Shown here piece after piece: positions 34,990-43,802 of a stretch of DNA of 64,000 nt (positions within the stretch are counted from its first letter, which is position 1; every line of letters starts with the position of its first letter). The position numbers and the translations under genes were made by a program. The DNA comes from an uncultured Alphaproteobacteria bacterium. Lineage in GTDB: Bacteria; Pseudomonadota; Alphaproteobacteria; RF32; CAG-239. The notes beneath the pieces were generated by a model, which saw nothing but the letters and a program-made list of their open reading frames with translations, made no database searches and was not told the origin of the DNA. The stretch spans positions 316,737 to 380,736 of the forward strand of contig CALXWA010000001.1 in the NCBI GenBank assembly GCA_944392275.1. Direction: 5' to 3'.

Positions 34990-36325
34990 TTTCCCCTCCG
35001 TTGTTCTGAGGTTTTAACACTCCGGTAATCTTTGGAGAATTCTCACGTAGGAACGTTGCCGCCTTTTGAACATCGGCAACCGTAACCTTCTGGATATTGT
35101 CCGCATGCTGCTCAATATCCGCCAAAGAATAGCCGACAGAGGCCATCATTCCGCTAATATCGGCCGCCGTCTTTGGATTATCCTTCAAATAAACCAAACC
35201 GGCCAACATTTTTTGTTTTATCCGAGCCAGCTCTTTTTCATTCAATTCAGACATCGCCTCATTCCAAACTCCCGAAAAGGCGGATATTAAATCTTCAGCC
35301 GCCACCCCGTTTTGCGGAACAGCCGAAACACTAAAAGTCCCATAGCTCCGAGAAACTCCATCATAACTAACGGCAACATCTAAAGCCTTTTTATCCCTTA
35401 AGACTAATTTTTTATAAAACTTAGATGTTTCTCCACCTCCGAGATATTCAGACAAAACCTGCAAAGCATAAAGATATTTCTCTTCAAAATTCTTTGACGG
35501 AGCAACATAGCTCTCAACAATCCTCAAGGCATTTATCTGTGGCCGAGACATTTCTATCCTTTGTTTTGAAGAAGCTTCCAAAACCGGAAAATTCGGAGAC
35601 TTTTGCGATTCTCCTTTAGCAATCTTGCCATAATATTTTTGAGCCAATTTTTTAGCCGTATAGACATCAATATCCCCCGACAAAACCAATACGGCATTAC
35701 TTGGAACATAATGTTGATGGTAAAAATCCCATACATCTTGCGGGGTTAAAGACAAAATTTCTTCATCGGTCCCCGTAACCGGTCTGGAATAAGGGTGTTC
35801 TTGCCACAAACTGCGACGTAAAGCCTCTCCAAAATACGCCGAAGGATTATTGTCAACTCGTTGTTTTCTTTCTTGATAAACAATCTGACGTTCCGTAGCA
35901 AAATCTTCATCACTAAAATTCAGATTTTCCATCCGATCTGCTTCCAGCATCATTGCCGTCTCAAGCTTAGAAATATCCAACGTCTGATGATACGCCGTCA
36001 CATCCGTAGAGGTAAAAGCATTACTTTCGGCTCCGTTTTCATCCATAATGCGGTTAAAATCATTGCCTTTGATTTTTTTTGTTCCCCGAAACATCAAATG
36101 TTCCAATAAATGGGCGGTTCCGCCTTTTCCCGGCTTTTCATCAACACTGCCGGATTTATACCAAACCATATGTTTAACAATCGGAACACGATGATTCGGA
36201 ACGACAATAACTTGCATCCCGTTATCTAAATAAAATTCTTCACCGTTAAACAACTTTGCCTGCCCCGTTTGACACGGTAACGACAAAATTGCCACAAGGA
36301 ATATATACCAAAATCTTCGAGCCAT
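34982..36325 (-). CDS. M16-family zinc peptidase (catalytic subunit)
   Basis: A 447-residue peptidase with a signal peptide (FWYIFLVAILSLPCQTGQAK). The inverted zinc motif HxxEH is present in GGTAHLLEHLMFRGTKK, and the downstream glutamate region ERQIVYQERKQRVDNNPSAYF follows. The C-terminal half includes EYLGGGETSKFYKKLVLRDKKALDVAVSY. It cleaves peptides in the periplasm, probably as a heterodimer with the zinc-less partner encoded next. It is preceded by the DUF3035-lspA pair on the same strand with an ~18-nt gap. Confidence 0.92.
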   Translation of the reverse strand: MARRFWYIFLVAILSLPCQTGQAKLFNGEEFYLDNGMQVIVVPNHRVPIVKHMVWYKSGSVDEKPGKGGTAHLLEHLMFRGTKKIKGNDFNRIMDENGAESNAFTSTDVTAYHQTLDISKLETAMMLEADRMENLNFSDEDFATERQIVYQERKQRVDNNPSAYFGEALRRSLWQEHPYSRPVTGTDEEILSLTPQDVWDFYHQHYVPSNAVLVLSGDIDVYTAKKLAQKYYGKIAKGESQKSPNFPVLEASSKQRIEMSRPQINALRIVESYVAPSKNFEEKYLYALQVLSEYLGGGETSKFYKKLVLRDKKALDVAVSYDGVSRSYGTFSVSAVPQNGVAAEDLISAFSGVWNEAMSELNEKELARIKQKMLAGLVYLKDNPKTAADISGMMASVGYSLADIEQHADNIQKVTVADVQKAATFLRENSPKITGVLKPQNNGGENG

Positions 36326-36342
36326 ATAATTCTTTCAGTTTG

Positions 36343-36591
36343 TTATTTTTTAAGTCTGTCCAACAACCCGGCTTCATCATTATTTAAGTTATCTGTAGCC
36401 GTGGCCTGATCCGCAGGATTAACCACCGGACGCAGCTCAAACTCCGGAGGCAAAGACAAAGGTTTTCTTGGCATAACCATAAATTCATCCGGTGCTTTAT
36501 TGCCCAAGCCCAAATCTTCTTTTGTTACATTTTTGCAGGCACTCAAGGCCAAAACACAAGCTAAAAATGCCATCAAACGTAATTTTATCAT
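36343..36591 (-). CDS. DUF3035-type lipoprotein
   Basis: An 82-residue lipoprotein starting at ATG 36591, which overlaps the lspA stop (ATGA) and has a GGGAG site; the longer open frame runs back into lspA. MIKLRLMAFLACVLALSACKNV gives a signal peptide with lipobox LSAC. The short mature part (LGLGNKAPDEFMVMPRKPLSLPPEFELRPV) matches the DUF3035 pattern seen in alphaproteobacteria. Function is unknown. Its place between lspA, which processes lipoproteins, and an M16 peptidase is a conserved-looking envelope cluster. Confidence 0.82.
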   Translation of the reverse strand: MIKLRLMAFLACVLALSACKNVTKEDLGLGNKAPDEFMVMPRKPLSLPPEFELRPVVNPADQATATDNLNNDEAGLLDRLKK

Positions 36592-37067
36592 AATTCTTTC
36601 TCCCTTTTCTTTGAACATGCATCCCACAAACCTTGAGCAATCAAAATCACTGCTCCGATACAAATAAAACTGTCCGCCAAATTAAAGGCCGGCCAATGAC
36701 TCTCCCCGATATGAAAATCCAAAAAATCAAAAACAGCCCCCAACCGAATACGGTCAATCACATTTCCTAAAGCTCCGCCGATAATAAATCCCAAAGCGAC
36801 CTGAGCCAAACGACTGTTTTCATTTTTAAGCCAATACAACAGGAACAAAACGATCAACAACGCAAGCATGGAAAGCAACACCGCACCCATTCCGCCATAA
36901 TTATTAAACATCGAGAAACTAACACCGGTATTCCATGCCCGTACAACGTTAAAAAATGAGGTATAAAAAATTCCGGCTCGATCTTCCAGTAAAAAATTCA
37001 ATACCCAAAACTTGCTTAATTGGTCGGCAACCAAAACGCCCAATGCAATCAAAAGCCCAAGAAACAC
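36588..37067 (-). CDS. lspA: Lipoprotein signal peptidase (signal peptidase II)
   Basis: A 159-residue inner-membrane aspartyl peptidase. I place the start at GTG 37067, with AGGAG seven bases upstream; a TTG at 37094 would add nine residues without a ribosome site. Four hydrophobic helices are seen. The catalytic segments are GGALGNVIDRIRLGAVFDFL and WPAFNLADSFICIG, each with one catalytic Asp. It removes signal peptides from diacylglyceryl-modified prolipoproteins, such as the two lipoproteins encoded nearby. The DUF3035 gene overlaps its stop by 4 nt. Confidence 0.95.
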   Translation of the reverse strand: MFLGLLIALGVLVADQLSKFWVLNFLLEDRAGIFYTSFFNVVRAWNTGVSFSMFNNYGGMGAVLLSMLALLIVLFLLYWLKNENSRLAQVALGFIIGGALGNVIDRIRLGAVFDFLDFHIGESHWPAFNLADSFICIGAVILIAQGLWDACSKKREKEL

Positions 37068-37158
37068 AATAAAACTCCTTTTTTCCCACAACAATCTACC
37101 GAATAATAGCCCATTTGGGAAAAAATAAAAAGATTAAAGACAAAGATATACAAAGATT

Positions 37159-38595
37159 TTAGAACAACAAGAGCTTTGCCAATCCCAAAAAGATAAAGAA
37201 ACCTCCGGAATCCGTGATTGCAATTAAAAAGACACCGGAAGCAACGGCCGGATCAACCTTCAATCGATTTAAGAGCAACGGAATCAAGATTCCCGCCAAA
37301 CTGGCAATAGTCAAGTTTATCAGCATCGCCACCGCGATAATAACGCTAATCATCTGATGTTCCGGAAACCAAAAATGGGTAATAACCGCAATCAAAAAGG
37401 CAAACAACATTCCGTTAAACAAACCCACCATAAATTCTTTACCAATGACCCGTAACGTATTATGTGATGTCAATTCTTTGGTCGCCAACGCTCTGACCAC
37501 AACCGCCAAGGTCTGATTTCCGGTTGTTCCGCCCATTGAAGCAACAATCGGCATCAACACCGCCAAAACCGAAATCTGGGCAATAATCTCTTGAAACCCC
37601 TTCACAACAGAGGCCGCAATAATTGTTGCAAACAAATTGGTAACAAGCCATACAATTCGTGACTTAAAAATAGAAAAGACCGACCGATAAACATCGCCCT
37701 CTTCCGTACCGGACAAATGCATAATATCTTCGGAAACTTCTTCGTGAATAACATTGACCACATCATCAATGGTAATAACCCCGACCAAATGCCCGCGTTT
37801 ATCAACAACCATGGCCGACATCCAGCCATATTCACGAAACATATGGGCAACCTCTTCTTGGTCCGTATCCACATCAATCGGAACAACCTCACCATCCATA
37901 ATATCACTCAATCTTTGATTAGGTTTGGCTCGCAACAATTTATCCAAGGCAATTTGCCCGGTGGGGTGATACTTGGTATCGGTTAAGAAAATATCATAGA
38001 AATCTTCCGGAAGTTCTTCATTTCTGAGCAAAAATTCTTTAGCATCTTTAACCGTCCAATCATCTGGCATACTGACAAATTCCCGCGTCATTAAACGACC
38101 GGCCGAATCTTCGGGATAAGACAAAGATGACTGAACCTGATACTTTAAATCCGGCGATAATTGCTCAATAATATGATGCTGTTCATCTTCATCCATATGC
38201 TCCAAGATTTCAACAACATCATCCGAGTCCAATTCATTGGCAATTTTAACAAGCTGAGGTTCTTCCAAAGTTTCAATAACTTGTTCCTGAACCACATTGT
38301 TTAATTCCGGAAAGACTTCCGGGTTAATTCGATCTCCTAAAATCTCAATTAATTTTTTACGAGAACCGATATCCAAAACTTCAATCAAATCAGCCAATTC
38401 ATATTCGCTCAACCCTTCAACGATTTTACGAACATGAATATCATCGCCTTCTTTAAGGGCAATGTTGATCGAGTTAATCATCTTAGGTCCCAGACCTAAA
38501 CAATAACAATCCTGCTGCTGTTTTTTCTTGTGATTTTTTTTGTTAAATTTTTTCTTTTTAAGATTGAAGAGGCTTTTTTTATTCTTTTTTGCCAT
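37159..38595 (-). CDS. mgtE: MgtE-type magnesium transporter
   Basis: A 478-residue Mg2+ channel preceded by an AGGAGG site. A very basic, Lys-rich N-terminus is followed by the MgtE N domain (ALKEGDDIHVRKIVEGLSEYELADLIEVL...), then two CBS domains (YPEDSAGRLMTREFVSMPDDWTV, and VDKRGHLVGVITIDDVVNVIHEE) and about five C-terminal membrane helices with VLMPIVASMGGTTGNQTLAVVVRAL, the pore-forming signature, and ITDSGGFFIFLGLAKLLLF. Mg2+-bound cytoplasmic domains close the channel. It is flanked by a 90-nt gap to lspA and by tRNA-Leu upstream. Confidence 0.96.
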   Translation of the reverse strand: MAKKNKKSLFNLKKKKFNKKNHKKKQQQDCYCLGLGPKMINSINIALKEGDDIHVRKIVEGLSEYELADLIEVLDIGSRKKLIEILGDRINPEVFPELNNVVQEQVIETLEEPQLVKIANELDSDDVVEILEHMDEDEQHHIIEQLSPDLKYQVQSSLSYPEDSAGRLMTREFVSMPDDWTVKDAKEFLLRNEELPEDFYDIFLTDTKYHPTGQIALDKLLRAKPNQRLSDIMDGEVVPIDVDTDQEEVAHMFREYGWMSAMVVDKRGHLVGVITIDDVVNVIHEEVSEDIMHLSGTEEGDVYRSVFSIFKSRIVWLVTNLFATIIAASVVKGFQEIIAQISVLAVLMPIVASMGGTTGNQTLAVVVRALATKELTSHNTLRVIGKEFMVGLFNGMLFAFLIAVITHFWFPEHQMISVIIAVAMLINLTIASLAGILIPLLLNRLKVDPAVASGVFLIAITDSGGFFIFLGLAKLLLF

Positions 38596-38678
38596 AACTT
38601 CCTCCTCAAAACTTCAATAAGACGTTAATTAAAATCTTGAAAAATGCTTGTTGATAAAAAAATAACTTAATTCAAAGA

Positions 38679-38764
38679 TGGTGCGCTCGAAAAGACTCGA
38701 ACTTTCACGGGCTTAGCCCATAACGACCTCAACGTTACGCGTCTACCAATTCCGCCACGAGCGC
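38679..38764 (-). tRNA. tRNA-Leu (anticodon GAG)
   Basis: An 86-nt class II tRNA with encoded CCA. Acceptor GCGCTCG / CGAGCGC, anticodon stem-loop TAACG-TTGAGGT-CGTTA, a long variable arm, and T-arm AGTTCGAGTCT. Confidence 0.93.
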
Positions 38765-38875
38765 ATTAATCTTCAATTAAGCTGTGCTTACAAATAAAGC
38801 ACCTAAAGAAAATAATCAAGTATTTTTTTCAATTTATTACAAAAAACTAGAAAAATTTTTCTCTTTCATCCACTT

Positions 38876-39574
38876 TTATTTTTTCTTTGGCATTTTAGAA
38901 GGTTCAACCAAACCGCCGGAAATAACAAATTTAATCCCTTCTTCAACCGTCATGTTTAATTCTACGGTATCTTTTTTCGGAACAAAGATTAAAAAACCGG
39001 AGGTCGGGTTTGGCGTCGTCGGAATAAAAATATTCAACATTTTTTCCTCAAACTGTTCTTTAATCTCACCTTTTAATTCCGCACTGACAAAACCCAAAAT
39101 CCAAATTCCCTTACGTGGATATTCCAACATAACAACCTTTGAAAAGGCTTGTGTCTTATTGGAAAAAATTGTTTCAAAAACTTGTTTCAAAAGAGAATAA
39201 ACACTTGAAATTAAAGGAACTTTATTAACAATCCACTCACCCAAACGGACCAAAAAACCACCCAAAAACCCGGCGGTAAACATTCCGACAATAATCAAAG
39301 CCAAAATTAACACAATCAAACCCAAACCGGGAATAGCATACGGAAAAACATTGTCAAACTTATATTGCGGCGGCAAAATCTGATTAACAATTCGATCAAC
39401 CCAAAAAATAAATTTATACGCCATATAAAATGTAATCGCAACCGGAGCCGTAACCAAAATCCCGGAAAACAAATAAGCACGCAACTTTGCCCCCAACCGC
39501 ATAAAAACGGCTTTTTCTCTTTCCAAACGAATACGTTTTATTTTTTTTGCTCGTGCTTTCACTTCATTTCCCAT
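38876..39574 (-). CDS. DUF502 family membrane protein
   Basis: A 232-residue protein with a basic N-terminus and two membrane helices (AYLFSGILVTAPVAITFYMAY and PGLGLIVLILALIIVGMF), followed by a soluble domain. The family core is IVNKVPLISSVYSLLKQVFETI, then FSKVVMLEYPRKGIWILGFVS and the 'IPTTPNPTSGFLIFVPKKD' region, which matches DUF502. The Lys-rich tail is cytoplasmic. The family is widespread in bacteria and plants, and biochemical function is not established. It is encoded 36 nt after recJ on the same strand, likely the same transcript. Confidence 0.9.
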   Translation of the reverse strand: MGNEVKARAKKIKRIRLEREKAVFMRLGAKLRAYLFSGILVTAPVAITFYMAYKFIFWVDRIVNQILPPQYKFDNVFPYAIPGLGLIVLILALIIVGMFTAGFLGGFLVRLGEWIVNKVPLISSVYSLLKQVFETIFSNKTQAFSKVVMLEYPRKGIWILGFVSAELKGEIKEQFEEKMLNIFIPTTPNPTSGFLIFVPKKDTVELNMTVEEGIKFVISGGLVEPSKMPKKK

Positions 39575-39610
39575 AGGTATTACTCCACATTCTAAAAAAA
39601 CGATATTAAA

Positions 39611-41383
39611 TTAGGCTGCTCTTCTCAGATCATCAATAATAAACTGAATAGATTTTCTCCCCTGCCAGTTGTCTTTACGCAAAACTCCGACCACATCAAA
39701 AACTTCTCCCTTAGAGGTCAATAAGGTCTTACCGATTTCATTATCCGCCACACGAAAGGCCATCGCCTTAAGACTTCCGCCTGAAGAAGAAACCAAAAAG
39801 CATCGAATATGTCCAACCCCAACCAGTGACGGCTTAGAAACCCGAACGTTTTTCAACAACAATTTCGGCTCACTGTTCCCTGCCCCGAAAGGCTCCAACT
39901 GATCCAAATAATCCGCCAATTCATAATTAACACCGGCTCCATCCAATACGGCATCAATCTCAATCGTCGGAGTAATTGCCTCTCCGCCGATTTTATCAAC
40001 AACATATTGACCGGCAAACTCATAAAACTCTTGCAGTTTATCTTCATTTAAAGAAAAACCGGCTGCCATGGTATGTCCACCGCCTTTGGTCAAGATTCCC
40101 TTTTCTTTAGCGGCCATAACCAAAGCCCCAACATCAACCTGTGGAATAGAACGGGCAGAACCTTTAACTTCATCCGCCTCAATCGACATCACAAAAGACG
40201 GAACATTGTAACGTTCTTTCAATTTTCCGGCCACAATACCAATCACTCCTTGATGCCAATCCTTTGCGGCCACAAAAGCAATTGGGTATTTATTCGGAGA
40301 CCCTTCTAAAATCTCTATGGCCGAAAGCAAGACATAAGCCTCAATATCCTTACGTTGCACATTAAACTCACACAACTTATCAGCCAACAAACTTGCTTGA
40401 TATGGATTTTGCTCGCACAAAAGCTTGTTCCCCATACCCGACTCTCCAACACGGCCGCAGGCATTAATCCTGGGACCCAAAACATATCCCAAATGGAAAG
40501 CTCCGGGAGCTTCACTAATTCCGGATTTGTCAATCAAAGATGTAAGCCCAACATTACCGCGGTTAGCCATAATCTTTAATCCTTGACGGACATACGCCCG
40601 ATTCAAGCCCTTTAGCGGAACAACATCACAAACCGTTCCCAAAGCAACCAAATCTAACCATTTTAACAAATTTGGCTCCGGACACTTGTCGCCATAGAAG
40701 CCACTTTCTCGCAATTCTCGATTAATGGCAACAATCGTAAGAAAAACAACGCCCACTGCCGCTAAATAACGCAAATACGGATAATCATTTTCTTCATCCA
40801 TTCGCTTAGGATTGACAACGGCATATATTTTTGGCAAAGACACTTCCGCTTCATGGTGATCCAACACCACAACATCCATATTTTGCTTTGTTGCATATTC
40901 AAGAACATCAAAAGCCGTTGTTCCGCAATCAACCGTAATGAGCAATTCAGCCCCTTGAGCCTTAAAATCATCCACCGCCTGAACACTAGGCCCATAACCT
41001 TCATCTCTTTCAGGAATATGAATCATCGGAGAACATCCAAGAGCCTGCAAAAACAACATCAAAACCGAAGAAGATGTCGCTCCGTCTACATCATAATCAC
41101 CGATGATTGCAATTTTTTGTTTTTTCCGAACCGCTTCGGCTATCCTTTTAGAGGCTTTTTCCATATCTTTCAATACAAACGGATTCGGCATTAAATTTTG
41201 CAATTTAGGTTCTAAAAAAGAAGGAACATCCTCAACCCCAATACCACGTAACACCAAAATCTGAGACAAAATCAATGGCAAATGATATCTTTGAGCAATC
41301 AACTCCACCTTTTTGCTATCGACCGGCTCCACATGCCACAAATTACCACCTACTGAAACCTGATGATTGGTATCCATATCCAC
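39611..41383 (-). CDS. recJ: Single-stranded-DNA exonuclease RecJ
   Basis: A 590-residue DHH-superfamily 5'-3' exonuclease. Motifs: IAIIGDYDVDGATSSSVLMLFL, LITVDCGTTAF, VVVLDHHEAE (the DHH box), then LVALGTVCDVVPL, GPRINACGRVGESGMGNKLL, and the DHHA1 part GVIGIVAGKLKERYNVPSFVMS with GGGHTMAAGFSL. The C-terminal OB-like domain ends the protein. It acts in recombination repair and mismatch repair, complementing the MutL and RecA encoded here. The first codon may be GTG 41383 or ATG 41377. Confidence 0.96.
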   Translation of the reverse strand: MDMDTNHQVSVGGNLWHVEPVDSKKVELIAQRYHLPLILSQILVLRGIGVEDVPSFLEPKLQNLMPNPFVLKDMEKASKRIAEAVRKKQKIAIIGDYDVDGATSSSVLMLFLQALGCSPMIHIPERDEGYGPSVQAVDDFKAQGAELLITVDCGTTAFDVLEYATKQNMDVVVLDHHEAEVSLPKIYAVVNPKRMDEENDYPYLRYLAAVGVVFLTIVAINRELRESGFYGDKCPEPNLLKWLDLVALGTVCDVVPLKGLNRAYVRQGLKIMANRGNVGLTSLIDKSGISEAPGAFHLGYVLGPRINACGRVGESGMGNKLLCEQNPYQASLLADKLCEFNVQRKDIEAYVLLSAIEILEGSPNKYPIAFVAAKDWHQGVIGIVAGKLKERYNVPSFVMSIEADEVKGSARSIPQVDVGALVMAAKEKGILTKGGGHTMAAGFSLNEDKLQEFYEFAGQYVVDKIGGEAITPTIEIDAVLDGAGVNYELADYLDQLEPFGAGNSEPKLLLKNVRVSKPSLVGVGHIRCFLVSSSGGSLKAMAFRVADNEIGKTLLTSKGEVFDVVGVLRKDNWQGRKSIQFIIDDLRRAA

Positions 41384-41462
41384 TTTTTCATCCCCAAAAT
41401 ACGGAAAAAGCGATTTTACAGCCCGTCAAAAGCCGCAAAACCGCTTAAACACTCACATTTTT

Positions 41463-42230
41463 TTAATAAACAATATAAACTTCCGCTCTGCGGTTCAAAC
41501 GTTCCCCTTCAGGCATAACTTCCTGATACATCGGAACGGAATCAGACAAAGCCTCGACCACAATCTTATCCTTCGGCATGCCAAACTTCCGTAACAAAGA
41601 AGCAACATTTTCCGCACGTTTTAAGGAAACCTCAAAATTTGCCAACTTATGCGAGGCAATATCTGTATTGCGGGTCCGGCTGGAAGCATACCCATAAACC
41701 TTTAACGTTGCATCATGAGCTTTAGCCGTCTTTACCAAATTACGTAAAGATTGATTATATTGGCGATCAACAACGGCACTACCGTTTGCAAATAAAATTG
41801 TCTCCGCCCGGTAGTTAACACTTGGCTCATCAGCGGTTCCGAGCATATCATCAATCATAGCCTCGGCTTTTTCTTCCGGAGTTTCTTCGGCAACGGTTTC
41901 TTCTTCCATATTATTACGATCAGCCACAACTACCGGTTTGGTCTTAGCCGGAACAACTTTATCTTCTTCAGGGATAACGGCTTCTTTAGGCAATTGGGGT
42001 TCTTCGGGTTCTTTAACTTCCTCTCCGCCTTCATATGCCACATTTTTTGTATCAGCTTTTAGAGAAGATCCTTCTTTAATCTCTTTTGCAGCCACTCTTC
42101 CACCATCACTGAGGGCAACATCTTCTTCATTTTCATCAATTTCTGGAAAAACAACGCTGTTACAAGCACTTAGCGTTAAAGAAACAAGAGCAGCCGTTGT
42201 CAACAACCTAATACTTTTAAAGACTTCCAT
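41463..42230 (-). CDS. OmpA-family lipoprotein
   Basis: A 255-residue envelope lipoprotein. The signal peptide FKSIRLLTTAALVSLTLSACNS carries lipobox LSAC. An acidic, Glu/Pro/Lys-rich linker of ~110 residues follows (EEPQLPKEAVIPEEDKVV). The C-terminal OmpA domain begins ETILFANGSAVVDRQYNQSL and has LKVYGYASSRTRNT and SLKRAENVASLLRKFGMPKDKIVVEALSD, ending in NRRAEVYIVY, which are the peptidoglycan-binding motifs. It anchors outer membrane to peptidoglycan, Pal-like. It is transcribed away from the Panacea-like gene, about 80 nt after the end of the window's recJ start region. Confidence 0.9.
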   Translation of the reverse strand: MEVFKSIRLLTTAALVSLTLSACNSVVFPEIDENEEDVALSDGGRVAAKEIKEGSSLKADTKNVAYEGGEEVKEPEEPQLPKEAVIPEEDKVVPAKTKPVVVADRNNMEEETVAEETPEEKAEAMIDDMLGTADEPSVNYRAETILFANGSAVVDRQYNQSLRNLVKTAKAHDATLKVYGYASSRTRNTDIASHKLANFEVSLKRAENVASLLRKFGMPKDKIVVEALSDSVPMYQEVMPEGERLNRRAEVYIVY

Positions 42231-42354
42231 TGATAAATCCTTACAAAATAACCAAACATCTCTTATGTATAAATATTATATTTAGAATCATAACACAAGT
42301 ACAAAAACATGTTTTTAGCAATTTAATTAAAGTTAATTAATTTAAAATAAACAT

Positions 42355-42382
42355 TTGTAATTCCGTTCAGATAGATTATACT
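42355..42382 (+). promoter_or_regulatory. Promoter of the Panacea-like/DUF192 operon
   Basis: TTGTAA - 16 bases - TATACT, 32 nt before the ATG at 42415, in the divergent region with the OmpA-type gene. Confidence 0.6.
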
Positions 42383-42414
42383 AAACCATCGTTAATCAAA
42401 AAGGATACAAAGAC

Positions 42415-42981
42415 ATGGCGGTACCGGCAGTTAATTCAGCGTTTGACATTGCCAACTGGTTTTTCAAAAAATCCGATTCTGAAGGTATTTATCTGGAACA
42501 AGAAAAACTACAACATTTGTTGTTCTTATCTCAGTTGCATTATGCCTTACTTCATGAACAAGAATATTTATTCCCAAGCTTATTTGTCTGTGATGCCAAC
42601 GGCTTTAATGAACCGACTTTGCAAAAAGCACTTTCTTTTGGCCGTCCGTTGATGGAAGCACCCGAATTTTCTCCTGAAATTGACCATTTTTTGACTCTGG
42701 TATGGAAAAAATATTCTCCAATGAGCATCAAAGCATTAGCTGACTTCATTAAAGATTCGGAAAGCTATTCCCTCTATTATCGGACTGGCAAGAAAACAAT
42801 TGTCAATATCCATGATATTGTTCCAACGTTCAAAAACTCTCTAAACGCCTCCGCTTTTAACAAAAATAAGGGATTATCCCCCAAAAAAGTTCTTATTTCA
42901 CAAAACGGACCGGTTGTTGTTTCGCAATGGAGTCCTCGCAAACTCCCGCATTCATCAACCAAACACCTCAAACAGGAGTAA
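42415..42981 (+). CDS. Panacea/SocA-like (DUF4065-type) protein
   Basis: A 188-residue protein. FDIANWFFKKSDSEGIYLEQEKLQHLLFLSQLHYALLHEQ resembles the N-terminus of Panacea domains (SocA, GepA), where 'kLqkLlyfaq' is the hallmark. PLMEAPEFSPEIDHFLTLVWKKYSPMSIKALADFIKDSESY fits the later helices (the 'l..vw..yg..sa..L...th' pattern). Panacea proteins act as antitoxins or ClpXP adaptors. No toxin gene is adjacent, so a toxin-antitoxin role is not supported here. The DUF192 gene follows 5 nt later. Confidence 0.6.
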   Translation: MAVPAVNSAFDIANWFFKKSDSEGIYLEQEKLQHLLFLSQLHYALLHEQEYLFPSLFVCDANGFNEPTLQKALSFGRPLMEAPEFSPEIDHFLTLVWKKYSPMSIKALADFIKDSESYSLYYRTGKKTIVNIHDIVPTFKNSLNASAFNKNKGLSPKKVLISQNGPVVVSQWSPRKLPHSSTKHLKQE

Positions 42982-42986
42982 AATTA

Positions 42987-43730
42987 ATGCCTAAAATTTT
43001 TAAAATATTAGCTTGTATCATGTTTGTTTTTGCGTGTTCCGAAGAACAGGCACCGCAAAAACCTCTAACCCCCTTAGTTATCAAAACCGGGAACGGAGAA
43101 GTTCGTTTTGCCGTAGAAACAGCCAACACTCCCAAAGAGCTTGAGACCGGCTTAATGAACCGTAAGACATTAGACTTTAACAGCGGTATGATTTTCAATA
43201 TCTATCCGGTACGTCCGGTCGCCATGTGGATGAAAGATACCAACATCCCACTAGACATGTTGTTTGTCGGCCCGGATACTTCCATCATCATGATTAAAGA
43301 AAATGCAACGCCGATGTCTGAAGAATTAATCATCTCAAGAGAGCCGGTTCGTGCCGTTATTGAAATCAACGCCGGTCAAGTGGCTAAAAATGCCATCAAA
43401 GTCGGAGACAAAGTTTCACACTCCATACTTAATTCCATGGTTGACATAAAAGAAAGCAACGCTCCTCTTCCCCAAGCAAAAGAAGCCCCCTTACCTCAAG
43501 GGGATATTCCCTTACCAAAATTAGAGACCAACACGGTTGAACAAGCATTACCGGCGGCTCTTCCTCAACCACTTGAGCCAAACGGCACACCCAAAGAGGC
43601 AGCCGCAAACCTGCCTCAACCGCTTCCCTTAGAGGGTAACTCTGATTCCAAAGCAGAGCCGGTTGTTCCTAAACCTGTCCCGGCACCTTTACCGGCCGGT
43701 TTACCACAACCCTTGCCCATCAACAAATAA
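42987..43730 (+). CDS. DUF192 lipoprotein with Pro-rich tail
   Basis: A 247-residue protein; ATG 42987 has CAGGAG nine bases upstream. The signal peptide ends in a lipobox-like VFAC (Cys17). The DUF192 domain covers about residues 30-140: VRFAVETANTPKELETGLMNRKTLDFNSGMIF, PVAMWMKDTNIPLDMLFV and AVIEINAGQVAKNAIKVGDKV. The C-terminal ~90 residues are a low-complexity Pro/Leu/Gln repeat (variants of PLPQ and LPQPL). The domain is common in proteobacterial envelopes, and function is not established. The tail could span periplasm or bind partners (inference). A terminator follows. Confidence 0.85.
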   Translation: MPKIFKILACIMFVFACSEEQAPQKPLTPLVIKTGNGEVRFAVETANTPKELETGLMNRKTLDFNSGMIFNIYPVRPVAMWMKDTNIPLDMLFVGPDTSIIMIKENATPMSEELIISREPVRAVIEINAGQVAKNAIKVGDKVSHSILNSMVDIKESNAPLPQAKEAPLPQGDIPLPKLETNTVEQALPAALPQPLEPNGTPKEAAANLPQPLPLEGNSDSKAEPVVPKPVPAPLPAGLPQPLPINK

Positions 43731-43743
43731 TAAAAACAAGCAT

Positions 43744-43777
43744 AAAAAAACATCGGTAAGTTTACCGATGTTTTTTT
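43744..43777 (+). terminator. Bidirectional terminator between DUF192 gene and gatB
   Basis: Stem AACATCGGTAA / TTTACCGATGTT with A- and T-runs either side; serves two converging transcripts. Confidence 0.85.
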
Positions 43778-43802
43778 ATGCCTTAACAAAGTTCAGGAAA
43801 AG

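Noticed and set aside
42415..42981. Toxin-antitoxin pair with the Panacea-like protein
   Set aside because: The neighbour is a DUF192 lipoprotein, not a toxin-like gene.
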